Source: an uncultured Prevotella sp.
Lineage (GTDB): Bacteria > Bacteroidota > Bacteroidia > Bacteroidales > Bacteroidaceae
Assembly (NCBI GenBank): GCA_900548195.1
Contig: URJQ01000008.1
Span: 1 to 37,137, forward strand
Reading direction: 5' to 3'
Length of the DNA stretch: 37,137 bases
The notes beneath the pieces were generated by a model. It worked only from the letters and a program-made list of their open reading frames with translations, made no database searches and was not told the DNA's origin. Of this stretch, positions 6,933 to 14,054 are shown in pieces (positions within the stretch are counted from its first letter, which is position 1; each line of letters opens with the position of its first letter). The position numbers were made by a program, and so were the translations under genes.

Positions 6933-8516
6933 TTACTTCTTGTACTGGCCAGCAACGTCAGCCATTACCTTTTCGATGACAGCAGTTGCATTATCATCAA
7001 TCTTGCCACTACCAAGTAAATCAATAACGTCCTTATGACTGTTGCGCATGATTTCAAGGAATGAATCCTGACATTCACGAACTTTCTCTACAGGAACAGG
7101 AGCCATAAGACCGTGTGTTCCGCAATAAAGAATAGCGACCTGCTCGCCAACAGGCATAGGAGAATACTGAGGTTGGATGAGAAGCTGATTATTCTTACGA
7201 CCTCTATCAAGAGTCATCGCAGTAACAGCGTCCATATCACTTGAAAACTTAGAGAAGCTTTCAAGCTCACGATACTGGGCCTGGTCAATCTTAAGAGTAC
7301 CAGCTACCTTCTTCATAGACTTAATCTGAGCAGATCCACCTACACGAGATACCGAAATACCAACATTGATAGCAGGACGGAAGCCTTGATTGAACAAGTC
7401 ACTTTCGAGGTAAATCTGACCATCAGTGATTGAAATCACATTGGTAGGGATATAAGCAGATACGTCACCAGCCTGAGTCTCAATGATAGGAAGAGCGGTA
7501 AGAGAACCACCACCTTTAACTTTACCCTTAAGACATTCAGGGAGGTCATTCATTTGCTCAGCAACTTCTTGCTGTTCGTTGATCTTAGCAGCACGCTCAA
7601 GAAGTCGAGAGTGAAGATAGAACACGTCACCAGGATAAGCCTCACGACCTGAAGGGCGTCTCAAGATGAGGGAAACCTCACGATAAGCAACAGCCTGCTT
7701 TGAAAGGTCGTCATATACTACAAGAGCATGCTCACCACGATCACGGAAATATTCTCCGATAGCAGCGCCAGCAAAAGGAGCATAATACTGCATCGCAGCA
7801 GGGTCACTTGCAGTAGCCGCTACAATGATAGTATATGGAAGAGCACCATGTTCTTTAAGATTTTGCACGAGAGCAGCAACAGTAGAAGCTTTCTGACCAA
7901 TAGCCACATAGATACAATATACAGGCTGACCAGCTTCATAGAAAGCTCTCTGATTGATGATAGTGTCAATAGCGATTGCCGTCTTACCAGTCTGACGGTC
8001 ACCGATGATAAGCTCACGCTGACCACGACCAATAGGAATCATGGAATCGACAGCCTTGATACCAGTCTGAAGAGGTTGCTTTACAGGTTGGCGATAGATA
8101 ACGCCTGGTGCCTTTCTGTCAAGAGGCATTTCGTATGACTCCTTGAGGTCTATATTTCCTTTGCCATCAATAGGCTGGCCAATAGGATTGATGACACGTC
8201 CGAGCATATTGTCATTGACACGAATAGAAGCGATACGTCTGGTACGCTTAACGGTCTGACCCTCCTTAATGTCACTTGTAGGACCCAGGAGCACACAACC
8301 TACGTTGTCCTCCTCCAAGTTCATCACAATAGCCATAGTGCCATTTTCGAACTCAAGAAGTTCGTTAGCCTCGGCATTGCGAAGACCGTATATACGTGCA
8401 ACACCATCACTGACAGTGAGCACGGTGCCAACTTCGTCAAACTGTGTGTTGTCATTGATACCACGCAACTGACTGAGAAGCACTTCGGAAACTTCGCTTG
8501 GTTTTATTTTGTCCAT
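6933..8516 (-). CDS. atpA: ATP synthase F1 subunit alpha
   Basis: 527 residues. Non-catalytic nucleotide-binding subunit of the F1 hexamer. The Walker A motif GDRQTGKT is at 172-179, preceded by PIGRGQRELI. The alpha/beta signature (PAINVGISVSRVGGSAQIKS) and a DELSEED-region equivalent are in place. Its N-terminus (MDKIKPSEVSEVL) is the conserved short helix that binds delta. It follows atpH after a 163-nt spacer, unusually long inside an atp operon; that spacer holds a possible internal promoter and a small dyad. No sequence anomaly in the protein. Confidence 0.97.
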   Translation of the reverse strand: MDKIKPSEVSEVLLSQLRGINDNTQFDEVGTVLTVSDGVARIYGLRNAEANELLEFENGTMAIVMNLEEDNVGCVLLGPTSDIKEGQTVKRTRRIASIRVNDNMLGRVINPIGQPIDGKGNIDLKESYEMPLDRKAPGVIYRQPVKQPLQTGIKAVDSMIPIGRGQRELIIGDRQTGKTAIAIDTIINQRAFYEAGQPVYCIYVAIGQKASTVAALVQNLKEHGALPYTIIVAATASDPAAMQYYAPFAGAAIGEYFRDRGEHALVVYDDLSKQAVAYREVSLILRRPSGREAYPGDVFYLHSRLLERAAKINEQQEVAEQMNDLPECLKGKVKGGGSLTALPIIETQAGDVSAYIPTNVISITDGQIYLESDLFNQGFRPAINVGISVSRVGGSAQIKSMKKVAGTLKIDQAQYRELESFSKFSSDMDAVTAMTLDRGRKNNQLLIQPQYSPMPVGEQVAILYCGTHGLMAPVPVEKVRECQDSFLEIMRNSHKDVIDLLGSGKIDDNATAVIEKVMADVAGQYKK

Positions 8517-8644
8517 TGTTTTACTTTTTGTTGTTTTGTTGTTTGGTAGATTGGGACCTAAATGATTATGTGATGAAAAGAAAACTAATATGCTTAGATA
8601 TTCATTTAAAAAATCAGCATACGAGTTTAATCAAGACATTAAAC

Positions 8645-8675
8645 CAAAGATAGAACACCAAAAGACCAAAGTCAA
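8645..8675 (-). promoter_or_regulatory. Possible internal promoter upstream of atpA
   Basis: In the 163-nt atpH-atpA spacer the minus strand carries TATCTTTG (8645-8652), a perfect -7 match, with TTG (8673-8675) 20 nt upstream. A 7-bp dyad GTTTAAT/ATTAAAC (8625-8644) lies just downstream, near the predicted start of transcription. The motif is short and AT-rich sequence makes chance matches common. Confidence 0.28.
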
Positions 8676-8680
8676 GATCT

Positions 8681-9217
8681 TTAGACAACTAAATGTTTAA
8701 GAATAGTGCGCAACTGCGACTGTACGCTGACATCCATACGATAGGTATCATATTCGAGTATGAAACCACCGATAATGTCCGGGTTCACCTCTGTCTGGAA
8801 CTCTACTTGGGCATTAGTACGCTTCTCGACCATCTGACGCATCTTAGCCTCAGTTTCCTGTGCAACAGGAACGGCTGTGATAAGTCTGGCGGAAACCATA
8901 TTTCTTTCCTTTTTGTAGAGAGAGATAAAGGCATTGGCCATAAACTGTATAAGGTTTTCCCTACCCTCCCTGAGCACGAGTTTACAGAATTTCACTGTAA
9001 ATTCCGAAGGATTACCTCCGCACGCAGTGAGGAGCAGTTGCTCCTTATTCTGTTTCGGCAACATGGGATTGTCAATGGCTGCTCTCAGCTGTCGCACATC
9101 GAGGAAGTTATGTGCAAGAGACTGCATATCTGCATATACAGCATCCTTCACCTCCTGCTTGTCAGCACTCTTAAGAAGAGCACGTGCATAGCGAACTGAA
9201 ATTACACCAGTATTCAT
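8681..9217 (-). CDS. atpH: ATP synthase F1 subunit delta
   Basis: 178 residues, typical length. Peripheral-stalk subunit (OSCP homologue) joining the top of F1 to subunit b. The N-terminal helical-bundle start NTGVISVRYARALLKSA and the C-terminal motif DPDIIGG-type segment (NPDIIGGFILEYDTYRMDVS) with the final SVQSQLRTIL helix fit the family. It follows atpF by 21 nt and is translated in the same message. The start is set by the conserved VRYARAL helix just after the ATG. Confidence 0.94.
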   Translation of the reverse strand: MNTGVISVRYARALLKSADKQEVKDAVYADMQSLAHNFLDVRQLRAAIDNPMLPKQNKEQLLLTACGGNPSEFTVKFCKLVLREGRENLIQFMANAFISLYKKERNMVSARLITAVPVAQETEAKMRQMVEKRTNAQVEFQTEVNPDIIGGFILEYDTYRMDVSVQSQLRTILKHLVV

Positions 9218-9238
9218 ATTGATATACCCTATACTTAA

Positions 9239-9748
9239 TTAGTTATCACCCTGAACCTCATCCAACATACGGTCAATCAACTGCATCTGACGCTTGTCAC
9301 CTTGAAGGTCGGCACGTACCACCTTCTCAGCGATCTGAACAGAGAGTTGTGCTACCTGAGCCCTGATATCGCTGATAGCAGCTTGCTTCTCGTGCTCAAT
9401 CTGATGATGAGCTTCATCGATAATGCGTTCAGCCTCTGCTTTAGCTTTGTTCTGGGCATCGGCAATAATAGCGTCACGAGCTGCGCCAGCCTCTTTGATG
9501 ATGGCAGACTGTTGCTCACGAGCTTTCTGTACCAATGTCTCACTTTCCTGTTGTATATTCTCAAGTCTTGCAGCAGCCTCATGAGCATTCTGCAGACTCT
9601 CATCGATGAACTTCTTACGTTCTTCAACCATGCCAACGATAGCAGGGAATCCGAACTTAGCGAGCACACCGAATACTACGAGGAATGCGAGGAGCATCCA
9701 GAACAGTAGTCCGAGATCGGGGGTTAATATTGATGGGAGATTCTCCAT
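9239..9748 (-). CDS. atpF: ATP synthase Fo subunit b
   Basis: 169 residues. One N-terminal membrane helix (about residues 10-32, DLGLLFWMLLAFLVVFGVLA) followed by a long charged coiled coil rich in Ala, Glu, Lys and Gln, forming the peripheral stalk that holds delta and F1. The ERKKFIDESLQNAHEAAARL segment right after the membrane helix is typical. It follows atpE after a 163-nt spacer holding a long-range inverted repeat and a candidate internal promoter; the gene may therefore have a second transcription input. Confidence 0.95.
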   Translation of the reverse strand: MENLPSILTPDLGLLFWMLLAFLVVFGVLAKFGFPAIVGMVEERKKFIDESLQNAHEAAARLENIQQESETLVQKAREQQSAIIKEAGAARDAIIADAQNKAKAEAERIIDEAHHQIEHEKQAAISDIRAQVAQLSVQIAEKVVRADLQGDKRQMQLIDRMLDEVQGDN

Positions 9749-9760
9749 TTTTCTTTCTAA

Positions 9761-9899
9761 AGGTTTCGGTTTCGGGTTGTCGCAAAATTATGGGTTTGAT
9801 AAGACAAGAAGACAAATGAAAGGCAATAACTTTTTAATTGTCTCATTATCATCATCTAATCGTCCTTGAGAATATCCCTTTTACGACAACCAGAAACCT
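9761..9899. repeat. Long-range inverted repeat in the atpE-atpF spacer
   Basis: Arm 2 (9884-9899, CGACAACCAGAAACCT) is the reverse complement, with one mismatch, of the outer parts of arm 1 (9761-9782), which carries six extra bases (a second GGTTTCG copy). About 101 nt separate the arms. In the minus-strand message the first arm begins 12 nt after the atpE stop and the second ends 12 nt before the atpF start, so the whole spacer could fold into one large stem-loop. Confidence 0.6.
9783..9790 (-). promoter_or_regulatory. Possible internal promoter upstream of atpF
   Basis: Minus strand TAATTTTG (9783-9790) matches the -7 consensus, with TTTG 22 nt upstream. It would start transcription about 30 nt before the atpF ATG, inside one arm of the inverted repeat that spans the atpE-atpF spacer. 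Evidence is the motif alone. Confidence 0.35.
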
Positions 9900-9911
9900 G
9901 ATATTTTTCTA

Positions 9912-10148
9912 TTACTTGATAAGGAATGCGCATGATACAACTGCAAAGAGAGCTACACCCTCTACGAAAGCTGCAGTAAGAATCATGTTAGTCATAATCT
10001 TACCAGATGCCTCTGGCTGGCGAGCGATGGCATCCATGGCATTGCCACCAATTTTACCAATACCCAAACCAGCACCGATAGTAGCGAGACCAGCACCGAG
10101 ACCACAACCAAGGGCTGCAATACCGTCTAAAAGAAGTGATGAAATCAT
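9912..10148 (-). CDS. atpE: ATP synthase Fo subunit c (proton type by sequence)
   Basis: 78 residues, two membrane helices forming the rotor ring monomer. The glycine-rich first helix (GAGLATIGAGLGIG) leads to the polar loop RQPE (43-46), and the second helix carries the ion-binding carboxylate Glu63 (AAFVEGVALFAVV). Na+-binding c subunits usually have Gln in helix 1 and Ser/Thr next to the Glu; here the matching positions are Ile30 and Gly64/Val65, so H+ coupling is expected. It lies between atpB and atpF and is followed immediately by an inverted repeat. Confidence 0.96.
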   Translation of the reverse strand: MISSLLLDGIAALGCGLGAGLATIGAGLGIGKIGGNAMDAIARQPEASGKIMTNMILTAAFVEGVALFAVVSCAFLIK

Positions 10149-10241
10149 AGTTTTAATAGTTTTTAAGTTATTATTATGTTATTATTTTATTCGTTTCGCA
10201 TCTTAGGAAGAAACCGTAAGATACAGTTTTGTTTTATTTCA

Positions 10242-11306
10242 TTATTCCGCATGATGTTCAGGACGAGAGAGTCCGATGAACACAGCAGAAAGCAGAGTAA
10301 ATACATAAGCCTGCACGAAAGCCACGAGGACTTCGACGAGGTTCATGAAGAGCAACATGATACCGCTGAAGACGTTAAGTCCGATACCATACGCTGTTCC
10401 CATAGACCATCCGAGGAAGATGATACATGTGAAAGAGAGAATAACCGCGTGACCAGCCATGATATTGGCAAAAAGACGGACCATCAATGCGAAAGGCTTA
10501 GTAAATATACCTATGAACTCAATGACAGGAATCAGTGGTGCAGGATAAGCCTTAAGGAACACAGGTACATCAGGCCAAAAGATTTCTTTCCAATATTCTT
10601 TATTACCATTGAAATTGACTGCAATAGTAGTACAGATAGCAAGGAAGAAAGTGACATTGATATTGCCTGTTACATTACCGCCACCAGGGAATACAGGGAG
10701 CAAACCGACAAGGTTAGTGGTAAAGATAAAGAAGAAAACCGTCAGCAGATATGGTGCATAACGCTTGTAATATCTATCGCCTACGATGGCTTTCACAACG
10801 TCATCATGTATCATCATGACAAGCATCTCCATGCAACCGACAAACCCACCAGGAGCTTCAGACTTGCTGTCGTGGTTTTTATACCACTTTGCACATGATA
10901 GGAATATGGCAATAAGGATAGCCACTACAATCCATATCTGAGCTACAGACTTAGTAATACTGAGATCGATAGGGCGTTCCTTGGTACCATCAGGCATAAT
11001 CTCATATATCTTTCCATGCTTCTCTTCATTGAACTCAAAGTTCTTAGGCAGGGACTTCATGGTACAGATAGTCCACTCGCCAGTAGCCGAACTGCGAACA
11101 ATGATAGGAAGTGGAATGCTCAAGTGCTTGCCTTCGTAAGAGCAGATGTGCCACTCGTAAGTATCTGACAAGTGTTCGAGCACTATCTCAGGAATATTGA
11201 TAGTCTCCCCTTCCTGTCCTTCAGCCTTCTCACCATGTGATGCGAAAGCTGCAAAGGGCAAGAGTAACATTGCCAGCAGAAGGAGTATCGTTTTAATGTT
11301 TTTCAT
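10242..11306 (-). CDS. atpB: ATP synthase Fo subunit a, with signal peptide and periplasmic N-terminal extension
   Basis: 354 residues, about 80-100 longer than the E. coli protein. The extra part is N-terminal: a signal peptide (MKNIKTILLLLAMLLLPFAA, likely cut after AFA) and a polar domain to about residue 118. Membrane helices follow from about 120. The essential stator arginine is Arg277 in PFALMVRLFANIMAGH, which lies opposite Glu63 of subunit c during proton transfer. The C-terminal pair of helices (LVEVLVAFVQAYVFTLLSAV) is conserved. Extended a subunits of this form are usual in Bacteroidetes, as far as I recall. The extension is probably periplasmic; its role is unknown. Confidence 0.95.
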   Translation of the reverse strand: MKNIKTILLLLAMLLLPFAAFASHGEKAEGQEGETINIPEIVLEHLSDTYEWHICSYEGKHLSIPLPIIVRSSATGEWTICTMKSLPKNFEFNEEKHGKIYEIMPDGTKERPIDLSITKSVAQIWIVVAILIAIFLSCAKWYKNHDSKSEAPGGFVGCMEMLVMMIHDDVVKAIVGDRYYKRYAPYLLTVFFFIFTTNLVGLLPVFPGGGNVTGNINVTFFLAICTTIAVNFNGNKEYWKEIFWPDVPVFLKAYPAPLIPVIEFIGIFTKPFALMVRLFANIMAGHAVILSFTCIIFLGWSMGTAYGIGLNVFSGIMLLFMNLVEVLVAFVQAYVFTLLSAVFIGLSRPEHHAE

Positions 11307-11330
11307 TATATAAAATAATGTACGTTACTG

Positions 11331-11771
11331 TTATCTAAAGAGTTTGTTAGCCATCTTTGCAAAGAACAGAGAATGCAATATTAGCAAGACGAAGTAATAA
11401 GCGAGGAAAGCCACCACATAAGGCACGGCTTGATCTCTACCAATCACAGCTGCTATTATACCAAGGATGATAAGAACGAGTAACATTCTGAAGCCAGAGA
11501 CCACAGTATGATATGTTGACAAATAGTCCTTATGTCTGGCAGCAATCCAACTCCACATCCACGTCACTACGTTAAGTTCCAGAAAGGAGAACGCCACTGC
11601 CCATGAAGAAGCTTTTCGATAAATGATATAATCTTCAAGCCCAATAAATCTACCACCTATAACTAAAGCGATATGCAAGACCGCGATAGTGATGGTGCAA
11701 ATCCAGAGATGCCTGATGCCAGCCTTTCTTATCTGATCTATTGTCATCGTCATTCTTACAGTTCTACGCAA
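11331..11771 (-). CDS. AtpI-like small membrane protein of the ATP synthase operon
   Basis: Up to 146 residues with four hydrophobic segments (about 21-40, 58-78, 93-110 and 114-136) and no signal peptide. It is encoded between atpC and atpB, the place where AtpI-type assembly factors or a Bacteroidetes-specific equivalent sit. I cannot show homology to AtpI from the sequence; the name is by position and topology. The start is uncertain: the ATG at 11771 overlaps the end of atpC by 16 nt, while Met7 (11753) and Met9 (11747) begin just past the atpC stop and may be preferred, since residues 1-6 (MRRTVR) are not clearly part of the fold. Likely translationally coupled to atpC. Confidence 0.75.
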   Translation of the reverse strand: MRRTVRMTMTIDQIRKAGIRHLWICTITIAVLHIALVIGGRFIGLEDYIIYRKASSWAVAFSFLELNVVTWMWSWIAARHKDYLSTYHTVVSGFRMLLVLIILGIIAAVIGRDQAVPYVVAFLAYYFVLLILHSLFFAKMANKLFR

Positions 11772-11995
11772 AGGTTAACCTGATTATGCTGAGCAGAAAC
11801 GAAGCCAGCGTTGATACTGACTGATTTCTTGCCTTCAGCAGTCACATATACGACATCGCCTTTTTCCAGTGACGAAATAATGGGAGCGTGATTCTGAAGA
11901 ATTTCAAAACTGCCCATCGTTCCCGGAACGACAACTCTTTCGACATCACCTTCAAATTCAATTTTTTCAGGAGATACAATTTTAAGATTCAGCAT
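11756..11995 (-). CDS. atpC: ATP synthase F1 subunit epsilon, beta-sandwich domain only
   Basis: 79 residues from Met at 11995 (MLNLKIVSPEKIEFEGDVER). A longer frame to 12040 adds 15 residues with no family resemblance; the internal Met begins exactly at the conserved LKIVSPE strand, so I choose it. Only the N-terminal beta-sandwich that binds gamma and the c ring is present. The C-terminal helical hairpin that inhibits ATP hydrolysis in E. coli is missing, so this enzyme should lack epsilon inhibition. The short form is common in Bacteroidetes, to my knowledge. It follows atpD after a 206-nt spacer. Confidence 0.92.
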   Translation of the reverse strand: MLNLKIVSPEKIEFEGDVERVVVPGTMGSFEILQNHAPIISSLEKGDVVYVTAEGKKSVSINAGFVSAQHNQVNLCVEL

Positions 11996-12114
11996 ATTAT
12001 ATGTCGTTTTTGATAGTGAATGTTGAATGAAGACTATCATCTATTACTCGTTATTCCAACAAAGAGAATCATGATGCAATCAGACAATGTCTAATCAACA
12101 AATATCTGAGCGCT

Positions 12115-12183
12115 CGGCTATCGGGCATCGAGTTGCCAAAACGATATAAAGACCATTTCGACAATGAAAATGCCGAATAGCCG
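12115..12183. repeat. Imperfect inverted repeat in the atpD-atpC spacer
   Basis: CGGCTATCGGGCAT (12115-12128) and ATGCCGAATAGCCG (12170-12183) pair at 12 of 14 positions around a 41-nt loop. In the message the stem begins about 18 nt after the atpD stop. It could slow exonucleases, attenuate read-through, or set the ratio of beta to downstream subunits. Confidence 0.5.
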
Positions 12184-12201
12184 TACGCCAGAAGAAACAA
12201 C

Positions 12202-13710
12202 TTACCCCTGAGCCTGGGCAAGGAGTTTCTTACCTTTCTCAATAGCCTGCTCGATAGTACCAACATTGAGGAACGCCTGTTCAGGAAGTTCGTCAAGTTC
12301 ACCGTCGAGAATCATATTGAATCCCTTGATGGTATCTTCGATGCTAACCATCTCACCCTTAACGCCAGTGAACTGCTCAGCGACAGTGAATGGCTGTGAG
12401 AGGAAACGCTGTACACGACGAGCGCGATTTACAGTCAGTTTATCCTCATCAGAAAGCTCATCCATACCGAGGATAGCGATAATATCCTGCAATTCCTTAT
12501 ACTTCTGCAGAATCTGCTTAACTCTCTGAGCGCACTCATAATGCTCCTTACCTACGACATTAGGATCGAGGATTCGAGAAGTAGAGCCGAGAGGGTCAAC
12601 GGCAGGATAGATACCAAGCTGTGCAATATTACGAGAAAGCTCGGTAGTAGCATCAAGGTGAGTAAATGTTGTAGCAGGAGCAGGGTCAGTCAAGTCATCG
12701 GCAGGAACGTAAACAGCCTGCACAGAAGTGATAGAACCAGTCTTTGTAGAAGTAATACGCTCCTGCATGGCACCCATTTCAGATGCGAGAGTAGGCTGAT
12801 AACCTACCGCAGAAGGCATACGACCGAGAAGAGCAGATACCTCAGAACCAGCCTGAGTGAAACGGAAGATGTTATCGATGAAGAAAAGGATATCACCACC
12901 CTGATCACGGAATTCCTCAGCCACGGTAAGACCTGAGAGAGCAACGGAAGCACGTGCGCCAGGTGGCTCATTCATCTGTCCATATACAAGAGTAGCCTGT
13001 GATTTCTTAAGTTCTTCCGGGTCAACGAGAGAAAGGTCCCATTTGCCTTCTTCCATTGCCTTCTTGAACTTGTCACCATATTTGATAACGCCGGACTCAA
13101 TCATCTCACGGATAAGGTCGTTACCCTCACGAGTACGTTCACCAACACCAGCGAAAACAGAGTATCCGTTATGTCCCTTAGCGATATTATTGATGAGCTC
13201 CATGATAAGCACGGTCTTACCTACTCCGGCACCGCCGAAGAGACCAATCTTACCACCCTTAAGATAAGGTTCAAGCAAGTCGATGACCTTAATACCAGTT
13301 GCGAGCATCTCCTTTGATGTAGAGAGCTCCTCATACTTAGGAGCAGCACGGTGGATAGGATAAGTGTTTTCCTGATTCAAGGTCTTCATGCCGTCGATAG
13401 GCTGTCCTATCACATTGAGCATACGACCTTTGATTTGTTCTCCTGAAGGCATGGAAATAGGAGCGCCAGTAGGCAATACTTCAAGTCCACGCTGAAGGCC
13501 TTCGGTGTTATCCATAGCCACGGTGCGCACAGTGTCCTCGCCGATATGCTGCTGTACCTCGATAATGAGGTCGCGGCCATCGGTACGCTTTACTACGAGA
13601 GCGTCGTGAATCTTAGGCAGCACCTTCTCAGCTTCCAAACCCTTTGTATCGAAATAAACGTCGATTACAGGGCCGATAATCTGGGATATGTGTCCGATAA
13701 TTTGTGACAT
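12202..13710 (-). CDS. atpD: ATP synthase F1 subunit beta
   Basis: 502 residues. Catalytic subunit of F1. Walker A GGAGVGKT is at 159-166, the catalytic Glu is in GERTREG (190-196, Glu191), the DELSDED loop that pushes on gamma is near the C-terminus, and the signature PAVDPLGSTSR is present. Compared with E. coli (about 460 residues) it has an insertion around 205-240 (SGVIKYGDKFKKAMEEGKWD region) before the conserved LVYGQMNEPPGAR, as is usual in Bacteroidetes. First gene of the operon, with a candidate promoter about 100 nt upstream and a leader holding repeated dyads. Confidence 0.97.
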   Translation of the reverse strand: MSQIIGHISQIIGPVIDVYFDTKGLEAEKVLPKIHDALVVKRTDGRDLIIEVQQHIGEDTVRTVAMDNTEGLQRGLEVLPTGAPISMPSGEQIKGRMLNVIGQPIDGMKTLNQENTYPIHRAAPKYEELSTSKEMLATGIKVIDLLEPYLKGGKIGLFGGAGVGKTVLIMELINNIAKGHNGYSVFAGVGERTREGNDLIREMIESGVIKYGDKFKKAMEEGKWDLSLVDPEELKKSQATLVYGQMNEPPGARASVALSGLTVAEEFRDQGGDILFFIDNIFRFTQAGSEVSALLGRMPSAVGYQPTLASEMGAMQERITSTKTGSITSVQAVYVPADDLTDPAPATTFTHLDATTELSRNIAQLGIYPAVDPLGSTSRILDPNVVGKEHYECAQRVKQILQKYKELQDIIAILGMDELSDEDKLTVNRARRVQRFLSQPFTVAEQFTGVKGEMVSIEDTIKGFNMILDGELDELPEQAFLNVGTIEQAIEKGKKLLAQAQG

Positions 13711-14054
13711 ATAGTTTTTTATGTTTAAAGTTAATTCATATAGAATATTAAGTCGAATAAACGACTACCGACCATCAAAAGGGGGATAGCGGATATCGAA
13801 TTAACGACTGCAAAAGTACGACTTTAATTTCAACTACAAAAATTTTTCTTGTATTTTTTGTGTGAAAAAATCGTTAAACTGTAGTTACAACTTTGTTTTT
13901 ATGGTATTATTGAAATGATATGTGGTATTTTTCTCGATTAAGGTATTAGTATTTTTTTAGGAATGTGTAGAGCTCTTTAAGAGCTTATCTCTATAGGTAT
14001 TATTCGATAATGGTTTTCATATTATAACAAGGCAGTGAAAAATGCTCAATACAT
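13711..14054. other. Gene-free region upstream of the ATP synthase operon
   Basis: The stretch holds the atp promoter and leader. Two near-identical 15-mers, GTCGAATAAACGACT (13752-13766) and ATCGAATTAACGACT (13795-13809), match at 13 of 15 positions with a 43-bp repeat distance; with its flanking A the first is also a dyad AGTCG-N6-CGACT. Beyond the promoter, towards the sugar permease, it is plain AT-rich sequence with no feature I can support. Confidence 0.6.
13811..13840 (-). promoter_or_regulatory. Candidate promoter of the ATP synthase operon
   Basis: Minus strand: TTTG (13837-13840), 18 nt, TACTTTTG (13811-13818). The -7 match is perfect and the spacing one short of the usual range. 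The predicted start falls in or next to the second repeated 15-mer, leaving a leader of roughly 95 nt before atpD. Confidence 0.55.

Noticed and set aside
10176..10898. 240-codon plus-strand frame opposite atpB
   Set aside because: Antisense shadow; highly charged with no recognisable domain.
12069..12302. 77-codon minus-strand frame spanning the atpD end and the atpD-atpC spacer
   Set aside because: It overlaps atpD out of frame for 101 nt and codes for an arginine- and leucine-rich peptide without family resemblance; the spacer is better explained by RNA structure.
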